A stretch of 64,000 nucleotides of DNA from an uncultured Bacteroidales bacterium (GCA_946185535.1 CAMHJX010000004.1:1-64000); one strand, 5' to 3'; shown: positions 52,155 through 59,873, counted from the first letter of the stretch. Notes: generated by a model not told the origin, from the sequence alone. Numbers and translations: made by a program.

Positions 52155-52300
52155 GAAGCGTTATGCTTCCTTTGTACTTGAGAACGTAGGAAATTTTCAA
52201 GGCCACAATAAAAGGAGGTTGTATAACGGCTTCACGCCGCTATAGCGTGGGCTGTTATTGCATTCTTTTATTGGGTATCCTACGACCTTCAAGTACGATG
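52155..52300 (+). ncRNA. Candidate structured leader RNA
   Basis: A small hairpin (GAAGC at 52155 with GCTTC at 52165) is followed by a nested stem. GTACTTGA (52174-52181) pairs with TCAAGTAC (52289-52296), CGTAGGA (52185-52191) with TCCTACG (52278-52284), and AATAAAAG (52207-52214) with CTTTTATT (52265-52272). Inside, ATAACGGC/GCCGCTAT and CACGC/GCGTG are alternative, mutually exclusive hairpins. The pairing is by eye. It matches no riboswitch class I can name. Coding content is absent here. Confidence 0.55.
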
Positions 52301-52408
52301 TGATATAACACAGCGCACGCTTCTTTTGTTTGGTGTTGACGGTGGGAGAATCTGCAAAATTGTTTGAAAATCAGTAACTAACAACTTTATAAACTTCAAA
52401 AAAGAGCA

Positions 52409-52798
52409 ATGAGCAAAAAGAAAATGAAGACGAAAACAATCGTGATTTTGCTGGCAATGGCTGCGGGAGTGGTTTTGTCGCCGCCGATGGTGGCACAGAA
52501 TGACGGCTCCCGAGGGTTGTTCGGACGAGGAGGCAACAATGATTACGCCAATCGGAGTGAGGTTGGCGCATCGGGGTTGCTGAATCAAGGCTTCGGAGCA
52601 ACATCCGGCAACCTAACCAATCAAGGCTTTGGCTTCACCCAAGACGGCATTGACAATCAGGGCTTTGGTGCCACCGATGGCGGCATCACCAACCAAACCT
52701 TTGGCGAAACGCCAACGGGTAGCGGACTACTCATTCTGCTTGCGGCAGGCGCAGGCTATGCAACATTAAAGAAAATCAAACCGTTAAAAAAGAATTGA
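52409..52798 (+). CDS. Small secreted repeat protein with hydrophobic, basic C-terminal tail
   Basis: 129 residues. There is a signal peptide (about 1-29, ending MVAQ), a glycine-rich spacer, then three copies of a 12-14-residue unit (NQGFGATSGNLT, NQGFGFTQDGID, NQGFGATDGGIT) and a degenerate fourth (NQTFGETPT). A C-terminal tail follows: GSGLLILLAAGAGYATLKKI and lysines. The tail has the hydrophobic-helix-plus-basic-end form of C-terminal sorting signals such as GlyGly-CTERM, though no known recognition motif is certain. It is one base from the lipoprotein gene downstream and behind the structured leader. I recall similar short proteins in Bacteroidales but know no function. Confidence 0.75.
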   Translation: MSKKKMKTKTIVILLAMAAGVVLSPPMVAQNDGSRGLFGRGGNNDYANRSEVGASGLLNQGFGATSGNLTNQGFGFTQDGIDNQGFGATDGGITNQTFGETPTGSGLLILLAAGAGYATLKKIKPLKKN

Positions 52799-52799
52799 A

Positions 52800-54461
52800 A
52801 TGAAAAGAATTAGCACAATCGTAATGGCATTGGCATTGGTGCTGAGCCTTTCGCAATGCAAGAAGAACGAACAAAACAACGCAGAAATCCAAGGCGAAGC
52901 CGTGACCATCACTCTTGATGTGAGCGGTGCTTTGTCAGGCTCGGCAACCGATGGCTCAAGAGTGGTAGTAAACCCGAACACAGGCACGGTCAACTTTGAG
53001 AACAATGATCAAATCATTGTGGCCAGCGGCGGCAAGTATGTGGGCACGCTGACCTACAACGGCAGTCTGTTCACAGGAGCCATCAGCAATGCGACGGAAG
53101 GCTATCCACTACAATTCTATTTCCTCGGTAATGTCACACCAGCCGAAACGCTTACTTCGGGTGTTACCCAATCTTGCTCGGTGGTCATCAGTGACCAAAC
53201 TGAGCATCTGCCCGTGATTTCGGCAGCACTGTCGAATGAGAACTACACCGCAAGCATGACGGACTACACTGCCCATTTGCTGAACAAGTGCGCCTTGGTG
53301 AAATTCAATGTTACCACGGCTTCGGAAGCGGCTATCTGTGTGACGGGCTTTAACAATAAGGTGACGGTAAACTTCGCTGAAAACACTTTGACCAACAGCA
53401 AAGAAGGCGTTGGCATTATCACTTTGCCCGCTGGTAATGGTGAAAAATGGGCTATCCTCTTGCCTCAAGGCGCATTGGAAGCTGGTTCGATGGGAACAGC
53501 CTATTCGCATGATTTTTCCTATACGGGTACTCGTGGCGCTGTGCCAGTCATTGTTGAGAATGGTTATTTGACTGTTGGTATTCCAGTGTTTGTTGCAACA
53601 GAAGTTCATTCGGGCGGCGTTTTCACGGGTGCCATCAATGGAAAGTTCACCATCAATAGCATTGGCGACCAAGTGTATTTCTCCCAAGGCAACCTGCAAT
53701 ACCAGGCATCAACCAACACATGGAAGTTTGCCGACAACCAATGGGACTATGTCGGTTCTCAAAATCCTGGATATGGAAATCCTGGAGGAACTATTACTGG
53801 TAGTGACAACAGCAACATTTCATCCACCTACAGCGGATGGATAGACTTGTTTGGTTGGGGCACGAGCGGCTTCAATCATGGTGCCATCAGCTATCAACCG
53901 TGGAGCACAAGCAATGACGATAATGAATATTATGCATACGGTGATATTACCTATAATCTGTACGACCAAACTGGTCAGGCTGATTGGGGCTATAATGCCA
54001 TTTCAAACGGAAGCAACCTTCCCAATCAATGGCGTACTTTAACAAGCGACGAATGGAATTATGTTTTCAACACTCGTTCTCCACTTTCGGGAATCCGCTA
54101 TGCCAAGGCGGTTGTCAATGACGTGAAAGGCGTGGTTCTGTTGCCCGATGATTGGAATCCAACCATCTATACGCTTAACAACACTAATGAGGCTAATGTG
54201 GCGTATACCGTCAATGAAATCACAGTGATTGATTGGAGTATTTTGGAGTCTAGTGGGGCTGTCTTCCTGCCTGCCGCAGGCTACCGCTTTAGGACTTCGG
54301 TCTACTATGTCGGTTCCGAAGTACACTACTGGTCGGCCTCCTACGTCTACGATGACAGCTTTGTCGTGGCGTACCAGTTGAGTTCATTATATGGCTTCAA
54401 CCCACACATGGCAAGCCGTAAACAGGGTAATTCTGTGCGCTTGGTGCGAGACGTGGAATAA
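52800..54461 (+). CDS. Probable lipoprotein with fimbrillin-like region and DGR-target-like variable C-type-lectin fold
   Basis: 553 residues. The N-terminus (LSLSQCKKNEQ) looks like a Bacteroidales lipoprotein signal, although Gln before Cys is unusual. Residues 30-265 are a beta-rich fimbrillin-like region. From about 280 (VYFSQGNLQYQAS, SGWIDLFGWGTSGFN, WRTLTSDEWNYVFNTR, GVVLLPDDW, FLPAAGYR) it follows the formylglycine-enzyme/C-type-lectin fold. The last 55 residues have the frame YWSAS...NP...R..G.SVRLVR with irregular residues between, as in variable regions of diversity-generating retroelement targets. No reverse transcriptase or template repeat was seen nearby. Probable role is surface binding. 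FISUMP-type paralogous proteins are an alternative view. Confidence 0.75.
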   Translation: MKRISTIVMALALVLSLSQCKKNEQNNAEIQGEAVTITLDVSGALSGSATDGSRVVVNPNTGTVNFENNDQIIVASGGKYVGTLTYNGSLFTGAISNATEGYPLQFYFLGNVTPAETLTSGVTQSCSVVISDQTEHLPVISAALSNENYTASMTDYTAHLLNKCALVKFNVTTASEAAICVTGFNNKVTVNFAENTLTNSKEGVGIITLPAGNGEKWAILLPQGALEAGSMGTAYSHDFSYTGTRGAVPVIVENGYLTVGIPVFVATEVHSGGVFTGAINGKFTINSIGDQVYFSQGNLQYQASTNTWKFADNQWDYVGSQNPGYGNPGGTITGSDNSNISSTYSGWIDLFGWGTSGFNHGAISYQPWSTSNDDNEYYAYGDITYNLYDQTGQADWGYNAISNGSNLPNQWRTLTSDEWNYVFNTRSPLSGIRYAKAVVNDVKGVVLLPDDWNPTIYTLNNTNEANVAYTVNEITVIDWSILESSGAVFLPAAGYRFRTSVYYVGSEVHYWSASYVYDDSFVVAYQLSSLYGFNPHMASRKQGNSVRLVRDVE

Positions 54462-54496
54462 ATGTATGAGAATAACCTTGTAAATACATTAGTGAT

Positions 54497-54814
54497 ATGG
54501 ATACAGGAATAATCATTGCTTTGATTTTTGGGTTTGCAAGCATAATTACATCAATATGCTTTGGCCTCGTGCCTTCAATTAGAAAAGAAAAAATAGAGAA
54601 ACAAAAGAAGAAGATACTTACGCTTCTTAAGGACATTGATTCTTTTTATTCCATTGAGTCAATATTGTTGGATGAGCTTTGTACAGTTACAGGAAAAAGC
54701 AAGGACTCGTTGAAGAGAGAGATTAGAAAACGTGTGCGCGAGGAGAAGAATTATTCCATTAATTCGATGCCATCGAGTATAACGCAAGAGGTTTCAAGAT
54801 ACGAGAATAGTTAG
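54497..54814 (+). CDS. Small membrane-anchored protein of unknown function
   Basis: 105 residues. One membrane helix at the N-terminus (TGIIIALIFGFASIITSICF) is followed by a basic helical region (KEKIEKQKKKILTLLKDID) and a segment that could be a small helix-turn-helix (LLDELCTVTGKSKDSLKREI). It is 35 bases after the variable lipoprotein gene on the same strand with no terminator between, so it may be the last gene of that locus. It does not resemble the Avd accessory protein of retroelements. No function proposed. Confidence 0.6.
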   Translation: MDTGIIIALIFGFASIITSICFGLVPSIRKEKIEKQKKKILTLLKDIDSFYSIESILLDELCTVTGKSKDSLKREIRKRVREEKNYSINSMPSSITQEVSRYENS

Positions 54815-54850
54815 TCTTATTCTTTCGAATCTGACTCCACCAATTCTCAT

Positions 54851-54893
54851 CCGCCCTTTCCCTAGTCGGACATTTCTTTTGGGGAAAGGGCGG
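54851..54893 (+). terminator. Terminator-like hairpin
   Basis: CCGCCCTTTCCC and GGGAAAGGGCGG form a perfect 12-pair stem with a 19-base loop, 37 bases after the small membrane protein gene. TGCCTTTTGT follows. Confidence 0.65.
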
Positions 54894-54909
54894 TGCCTTT
54901 TGTGGTTTT

Positions 54910-54975
54910 GCGGCTGCCACGGTGTGACAGCCCTACAGCCCAGCCATTGTAGGGCTGTCGCATTGCAGCAGCCGC
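54910..54975. repeat. Nested palindrome
   Basis: The outer arms GCGGCTGC/GCAGCCGC enclose the inner arms ACAGCCCTACA/TGTAGGGCTGT. The remainder of the 355-base gap up to 55169 shows no gene and only the promoter at 55135. Confidence 0.65.
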
Positions 54976-55134
54976 ATTTTGGGCGGGTGCAATTGATGGA
55001 TATCCTTTCGCCTCGCTTGGGCTTTGTTCGGGATTTGTGTTTTTGTTTGGCAGGGGTTCTATTGCATTTCACCGCTTGCCGGAAAATGGCATGAACACAG
55101 ACATAAAAAATGTTGCGATGTTGGTGATTTTGTT

Positions 55135-55142
55135 TATTTTTG
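55135..55142 (+). promoter_or_regulatory. Promoter of the HEPN/MNT operon, -7 element
   Basis: TATTTTTG, 27 bases before the ATG at 55170. Confidence 0.65.
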
Positions 55143-55169
55143 CAAGCGGAAAGAATAGATTTGTAAAAT

Positions 55170-55607
55170 ATGACAAGGGAAGAGAAGGTGCAATACTGGC
55201 TGGACATCGCAATTGAAGACCTTGATTTAGCTGAGTTTCTTTTTGCAAGTAGGCGGTGGCTGTATTCTGCTTTTATGTGCCATCAGGTAATAGAAAAGAT
55301 GCTCAAAGCTTACTGGACAGCTACATGCGATGAAGTGCCTCCATACAATCATGAACACAAACGACTGTCCGAACTCTGCGGATTATATGAGCAAATGAGC
55401 GAAGAACAGCGTTACTTTCTTGAGGAAATTCGTCCGATGAATATTGAGGCTCGCTATCCAGACTACAAACGTAGTATAGCGAATAGCCTCAATGAAGATA
55501 AGATTAGCAGGATTGTAGAACAAACAAAACAGTTGCAGCAATGGATACTCCAAGAGTGCTTACTCAAGATGAGGCTCTTGAACTCGTCAGAGAATACAAG
55601 CGAGTGA
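55170..55607 (+). CDS. HEPN domain protein
   Basis: 145 residues, all helical. The HEPN pattern is AxxDLxxAExLxxxxxYxxxxxxCxQxxEKxLKAY (here DLAEFLFASRRWLYSAFMC, then HQVIEKMLKAYW) and a later RYPDYKRSI. The R-x4-6-H ribonuclease motif of toxic HEPN proteins is absent; R95-YPDY is in its place, as in COG2250-type proteins. Its 3' end overlaps the nucleotidyltransferase gene by 67 bases. Such pairs act as toxin-antitoxin or substrate-binding/nucleotidyltransferase units. Toxic activity here is uncertain. Confidence 0.85.
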   Translation: MTREEKVQYWLDIAIEDLDLAEFLFASRRWLYSAFMCHQVIEKMLKAYWTATCDEVPPYNHEHKRLSELCGLYEQMSEEQRYFLEEIRPMNIEARYPDYKRSIANSLNEDKISRIVEQTKQLQQWILQECLLKMRLLNSSENTSE

Positions 55608-55861
55608 TTTATCCTCGTTTTAATGGTCAGGCCAAGGTGATGATGTTCGGTTCATATTCCAAAGGTTATGCTAATCCTTGGAGTGATATAGATGTGGCCG
55701 TCATTGTTCCCACCATAGCCGATGATAAGTGGCTTGAAATGTCCATCGCCCTCGGACTGGATGTCAATAAAGTTAGTATGCTCATTGAACCTGTTCTTAT
55801 GTCGGAAGATCATTGGTCTCCTCTTTATGATGACGTAATGTTGACGGGTATTTCGGTTTAA
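55541..55861 (+). CDS. MNT-type minimal nucleotidyltransferase
   Basis: 106 residues with the Pol-beta-like signature: G37-S38 in MMFGSYSKGYANPW, then D49-I-D51-V. The metal-binding aspartates are intact, so it could transfer AMP or another nucleotide. It overlaps the HEPN gene at its 5' end by 67 bases and was probably evolved as a unit with it. In characterised HEPN/MNT systems the MNT protein adenylylates and silences the HEPN toxin. The next gene starts at or just after its stop codon. Confidence 0.88.
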   Translation: MDTPRVLTQDEALELVREYKRVIYPRFNGQAKVMMFGSYSKGYANPWSDIDVAVIVPTIADDKWLEMSIALGLDVNKVSMLIEPVLMSEDHWSPLYDDVMLTGISV

Positions 55862-55872
55862 TGACTCCTTCT

Positions 55873-57621
55873 ATGAAACGAAATGTTACATTCTTGTTAT
55901 ACTTTATGATGCCCTTTGTGGCATTATCACAAAATACAATAAACCAAGAATATAAATCAACCTTCCAATCCGCCTACCAAGCTTGTCCCGACATTCCCAA
56001 GGGCTTGCTCGAGGCCATTTCGTTCACAAACACGCATTGCCATCATCTGACAGACGCGAACTATTTCCACGACGGTCCCGATGCCATGCCGCGCGCCTAC
56101 GGCTTGATGGGATTGGTGAAGGACGGAAAAAACTATTTCCGTGAGAATCTGCATTTTGTGTCGGAATTGTCGGGCATTTCGGAAACGGAGATTTTGGAAA
56201 GTCCCGAAAAGAACGTGTTGGCCTACGCCAAGGCGTTCGAACAATTAGCAAAGGAAATAAAAGCTGCTGAAATAAAGGATTATCTTTCTGTCATCCAACA
56301 ACTTTCCGAATTGCCGATAGGGGAGAAGAAGGACGTATATCCGATGCAGTCCATGCTCTATTCAGTGTGTACTTTCTTGAATGATGCTAAGAAGGCAGAA
56401 CGATTTGGTTTTCAGAAATACGACATCGACTTGAAAGCGGTTTTTGGTGAGCATTACGAGATGCTTACTGCGCCCGAGTTGGGCGTTACGCGTAGTCCCG
56501 ACTATCCTCCTGCCATCTGGGACCCTGCTCCGGAATGCAACTGGGAAGAGCGTACCAAAGAAGTGAGTGCAGTGGTCATCCATTACACGGAAGGCTCATA
56601 CGCAGGCTGCATCAGTTGGTTCAAGAACTGTGATGCAGAGGTTTCGGCTCATTATGTCATTCGCTCGGCTGATGGTCAGATTACCCAAATGGTGTTTGAG
56701 AAAGACAAGGCATGGCATGCTCGCACAGCCAACGGCTATACCATCGGTATTGAACATGAAGCTTATGGCAACGTCTGGGAGTTTTTCACCGAAGAGATGT
56801 ATCGGTCATCGGCTGATTTGGTGCGTAGCATTTGCTCACGCTATGAGGCCATCGAAGGGCGACGCACCCACGACCGCGACACTTTGGACAATGGCTTCTG
56901 CCTCAACAACGGGCTTTACAACCTCGGTGGTGAAGGAGCCTGCGTCCAAATCCGTGGGCATCAGCACTATCCCGACCAATCGCACACCGACCCGGGTCCA
57001 TATTGGGACTGGAACTATTACTACAAACTCATCAATGAGGGTACGCCTACGATAGTCCTTGAAGGCGAAGAAGGCCGTTTCGACCATCAGAACTACACTA
57101 ATGATGAGCGCAAGATTTGGGTGATTCGTGGTCCTGAGGAATCGACCATCCAGTTGGATTTCACCAATTTTAGCTTGGAGACGGATTTCGACTTCCTTTG
57201 GATTTATGACGGCGACAATGTCTATGCCCCGAAGATTGGCCGTTGGAACACGCAAAGTCCTGGAACGGTGCAGTCTTCATCCAATGTGATGTGCGTGGAG
57301 TTTCGCTCCGATTGCGCCACTACCTCCACGGGTTGGGAAGCTTCATGGAAAGCCTTGATACCAGGTAGTTCGATTCCCGATATCGAAACTGAAGGCGGAG
57401 TTTATCCCAATCCTACCAGCGGTATGGTTACGATTCGTACCGATGACTTAGACTACGGAAATTTGACCGTTTATGACCTCTATGGCAACCAGATGATCCC
57501 TTTGATTCGCTATCATAAGAGTGTTACTATTGATACAAGCTCATGGCCTTCAGGTGTTTATATTGTCAACTACGGCACATCCGTCACGATGGGCAAGGCA
57601 ATGAAATTAGTGAAGCTCTAA
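55873..57621 (+). CDS. N-acetylmuramoyl-L-alanine amidase with CUB-like and T9SS sorting domains
   Basis: 582 residues from the ATG of MKRNVTFLLYFMMPFVALSQ, a signal peptide; an ATG four codons earlier touches the MNT stop. Residues 35-150 resemble a lysozyme-like region (IPKGLLEAISFTNT, YGLMGLVKDGKNYF). An Amidase_2 domain follows, with zinc ligands in VVIHYTEGS and GHQHYPDQSHTDPGP. A CUB-like beta domain comes next (DFDFLWIYDGDNVYAPKIGR), then a type A sorting domain from VYPNPTSGM to the C-terminal VKL. It should cut peptidoglycan outside the cell, possibly of competitors, after type IX export. Confidence 0.9.
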   Translation: MKRNVTFLLYFMMPFVALSQNTINQEYKSTFQSAYQACPDIPKGLLEAISFTNTHCHHLTDANYFHDGPDAMPRAYGLMGLVKDGKNYFRENLHFVSELSGISETEILESPEKNVLAYAKAFEQLAKEIKAAEIKDYLSVIQQLSELPIGEKKDVYPMQSMLYSVCTFLNDAKKAERFGFQKYDIDLKAVFGEHYEMLTAPELGVTRSPDYPPAIWDPAPECNWEERTKEVSAVVIHYTEGSYAGCISWFKNCDAEVSAHYVIRSADGQITQMVFEKDKAWHARTANGYTIGIEHEAYGNVWEFFTEEMYRSSADLVRSICSRYEAIEGRRTHDRDTLDNGFCLNNGLYNLGGEGACVQIRGHQHYPDQSHTDPGPYWDWNYYYKLINEGTPTIVLEGEEGRFDHQNYTNDERKIWVIRGPEESTIQLDFTNFSLETDFDFLWIYDGDNVYAPKIGRWNTQSPGTVQSSSNVMCVEFRSDCATTSTGWEASWKALIPGSSIPDIETEGGVYPNPTSGMVTIRTDDLDYGNLTVYDLYGNQMIPLIRYHKSVTIDTSSWPSGVYIVNYGTSVTMGKAMKLVKL

Positions 57622-57675
57622 TAGGCATTTGAAACAATAATCGCCATCTTGTTGCGTTCATCAAGGGAAATTTCC

Positions 57676-57683
57676 TATTTTTG
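57676..57683 (+). promoter_or_regulatory. Promoter of the gliding-motility-domain gene, -7 element
   Basis: TATTTTTG, 20 bases before the ATG at 57704. Confidence 0.65.
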
Positions 57684-57703
57684 CACCCTATTTTAATTAA
57701 GGA

Positions 57704-58957
57704 ATGAGAAACTACTCCATTATAAGCAAAGCCTTGTTGCTATTTTTGGCCGTAACGTGGTCGGTCATTGCAATGGCGCAGGAACCTTGCGAAATCACTT
57801 GCAATGCTGATATGCCTGTTTGCAGTGAGAGTGATGTGACGCTCAGTGTGCCCAACAATTTCTTGTATTCTTTCTTGTGGTCGCCCGGCGGACAGACAAC
57901 CAATAGCATTACCGTTCATCCCTACGAAACAACGACCTATAGCGTTGAAATCCGTGAGACGGAGAGCAATGTTTTGGTTTGCCAGAATGAAATCACGGTG
58001 GAGGTGAAACCTCGTTTTGAGATCGATTTCCGGCAAGTGAAACTGACGTGCAGTAACAACGAGGAAGAAAACGGGCGAACCGCTCAGGTGGTAGCTAACG
58101 TCGACTCTACATCGCAGGTTTACGCTCCGCCATTTGAGTATGTGTGGTATGGGTCTCGTGGAGATTTGACGCATGACAGACCTCTTTCACCCTTGCATAT
58201 CTCGCCTGGGAATCCAAACTGGGCGATCGGCCTCGAAGCCTATCACTATTATTACCTCAAGGTGACAGACAACCGTGGCTGCACGCAAACTGACAGCGTT
58301 ATGCTGAGGGCTTATCCCAACCCCGTGGTTGAGATTTTTACAGACCCAGGAGATACGGTATATCTGCAAAATCCGCATGTTACCTATTCCTTCGAGAATC
58401 TTTCTGCCGACACGTTGGATATCAGCAACTTCTATTGGATTCTCAACCAGCAATACAATATCACCTCAACCTTGGAGGAACCGCGCTTCACCTACGTGGA
58501 GACGGGCGACTTCAGTACAGAGTTGAAAGTGTACAACCCACAGGGTTGTGACACAATCTATCTTCGTACAATCAGGGTGGAGCCTGTAAAGCTGAAGATT
58601 CCGAATGTGTTCACTCCCAATGGCGATGGCACCAATGACTATTTCATCATCACTATTGACCAAGGAAGTGACTTAAATGGCGGTGGGAATAACAACAGTA
58701 GAAGATCCAGAGGTGATGGCGAGTCGGCATTGGAATATGAAGGTTATGAGCCTTTGAACAGCTATTATGAAAAGGCCGACTTGACTATTTTCAACCGTTG
58801 GGGACGCATCGTCTATCAATCCAGCGATTACCATAACGATTGGGATGGCGGAGGATTGTCGGATGGCACGTATTTCTATGTGCTGAAATGCAAAGGTCTG
58901 AAAAACGATGCCACCTACCAAGGCTCTGTGATGATTATCAAATCCCAAAGACAATGA
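57704..58957 (+). CDS. Secreted protein with gliding-motility-associated (T9SS type B) C-terminal domain
   Basis: 417 residues: signal peptide (ending IAMAQ), one or two Ig/PKD-like beta domains (SYLWSPGG-type segment FLYSFLWSPGGQTTNS; ETGDFSTELKVYNPQGCDT), and a C-terminal type B sorting domain starting IPNVFTPNGDGTNDYF. The sorting domain continues with FNRWGRIVYQS, WDGGGLSDGTYFYVLK and MIIKSQ. It is exported by the type IX system, probably to the cell surface. The sorting domain carries an insert rich in Gly, Asn and Arg (about residues 318-335). The stop overlaps the DUF1573 gene start by four bases. Confidence 0.9.
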   Translation: MRNYSIISKALLLFLAVTWSVIAMAQEPCEITCNADMPVCSESDVTLSVPNNFLYSFLWSPGGQTTNSITVHPYETTTYSVEIRETESNVLVCQNEITVEVKPRFEIDFRQVKLTCSNNEEENGRTAQVVANVDSTSQVYAPPFEYVWYGSRGDLTHDRPLSPLHISPGNPNWAIGLEAYHYYYLKVTDNRGCTQTDSVMLRAYPNPVVEIFTDPGDTVYLQNPHVTYSFENLSADTLDISNFYWILNQQYNITSTLEEPRFTYVETGDFSTELKVYNPQGCDTIYLRTIRVEPVKLKIPNVFTPNGDGTNDYFIITIDQGSDLNGGGNNNSRRSRGDGESALEYEGYEPLNSYYEKADLTIFNRWGRIVYQSSDYHNDWDGGGLSDGTYFYVLKCKGLKNDATYQGSVMIIKSQRQ

Positions 58958-59424
58958 AAAACTTTCTGAATATCAAATATTTGCTTTCAGCTGTCATTAT
59001 GTCTTTATGCGTGATGACATCTTGTGATGACAAAAGTGAAGGCAATCTCTCCACCGACTTGGTGACCAGCCCCAAATCGGCTACCCAAACCTCAAACAAA
59101 CAAGCAGCTATCAAGTTTGACAAGGAAGAACACGATTTCGGCACACTCCTTCAGGGTGAGGTGGTGACCTATTCCTTCCATTTTACCAATACAGGAAATA
59201 TGCCATTGATTATCAGTGAGGTAGGGTCGAGCTGCGGTTGCACGGTAGGCGACTATCCCCGCAAACCCATCGAGCCGGGAAAGACGGGCGATATCAAGGT
59301 AACTTACAATAGCGCAGGACATCATGGTTTCCAAAGCCGTTTCTTGACGGTCATGTCGAACACCAATCCGGCAAAGACGACGCTGCGCATCAAGGGCACG
59401 GTGCAAACACCTGACCAATACTAG
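58954..59424 (+). CDS. DUF1573 family lipoprotein
   Basis: 156 residues from the ATG of MKNFLNIKYLLSAVIMSL. A lipobox (MTSC) precedes a short linker and a DUF1573 domain: FDKEEHDFGTLLQGEVV, FHFTNTGNMPLIISEV, the cysteine motif SSCGCTVGDYP, and IKVTYNSAGHHGFQSRFL. The fold is Ig-like, and the function in Bacteroidetes is unknown. The frame is open 38 codons upstream inside the preceding gene, but the ATGA overlap at 58954 marks the natural start. It is cotranscribed with the preceding T9SS gene. Confidence 0.9.
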   Translation: MKNFLNIKYLLSAVIMSLCVMTSCDDKSEGNLSTDLVTSPKSATQTSNKQAAIKFDKEEHDFGTLLQGEVVTYSFHFTNTGNMPLIISEVGSSCGCTVGDYPRKPIEPGKTGDIKVTYNSAGHHGFQSRFLTVMSNTNPAKTTLRIKGTVQTPDQY

Positions 59425-59463
59425 TCGAGAGTTTAGAGTCGACAGGTGAGTAACGAATCGTTC

Positions 59464-59515
59464 GGAAATCTTAAATCTTAAATCTTGAATCTTGAATCTT
59501 GAATCTTAAATCTAC
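59464..59515 (+). repeat. AATCTTAAATCTTGA run in the yajC leader
   Basis: Seven successive seven-base AATCTTA/AATCTTG units lie directly before the yajC ATG. This is the cleanest example of the run family in the window. Confidence 0.7.
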
Positions 59516-59519
59516 AAAA

Positions 59520-59873
59520 ATGAACAATTTACTTACAATCTTATTGTTTGGCGGAACAGCTACACAAGGTGCAGCAGGTGCTGAAGGCGCTCAAGGCGGT
59601 GGTTCCCCATGGTCAAGCCTCATTTTTATTATCCTACTCATCGTCGTTTTCTGGCTGTTCTTTATTCGTCCGCAGTCAAAGAAGGCCAAGGAAGAGCAAA
59701 AATTCCGCGAAGGTCTGCAAAAGGGCGACAAAGTGGTCACCATCGGTGGCTTCCACGGTAAAGTGGTCGAAGTGAAGGACACCACCGTGGTTATCTCTCT
59801 TGCTCCCAACACAGAAGTGGAAGTGGAGAAGAGTGCCTTGGTTCAAAACGCCAGCCGCGTAGGCCAAGCCTAA
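59520..59873 (+). CDS. yajC: Preprotein translocase subunit YajC
   Basis: 117 residues from the ATG of MNNLLTILLFGGTATQ. A glycine/alanine-rich N-terminal segment is followed by one membrane helix (LIFIILLIVVFWLFFIRPQ) with the conserved FFIRPQ-x-K boundary, and a cytoplasmic domain (KGDKVVTIGGFHGKVVEV). It associates with SecDF in the Sec system. The order yajC, ybbR, coaE is conserved in Bacteroidetes. An earlier in-frame ATG seven codons upstream lies in the AATCTT run and is not preferred. Confidence 0.95.
   Translation: MNNLLTILLFGGTATQGAAGAEGAQGGGSPWSSLIFIILLIVVFWLFFIRPQSKKAKEEQKFREGLQKGDKVVTIGGFHGKVVEVKDTTVVISLAPNTEVEVEKSALVQNASRVGQA

Noticed and set aside
54497..54814. The small gene after the variable lipoprotein as a DGR accessory (Avd)
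   Set aside because: It has an N-terminal membrane helix and a basic tail, unlike the soluble four-helix Avd protein.
59464..59515. CRISPR or tandem coding repeat at the yajC leader
   Set aside because: Units are only seven bases with no spacers, and the run is outside the coding frame that matters.
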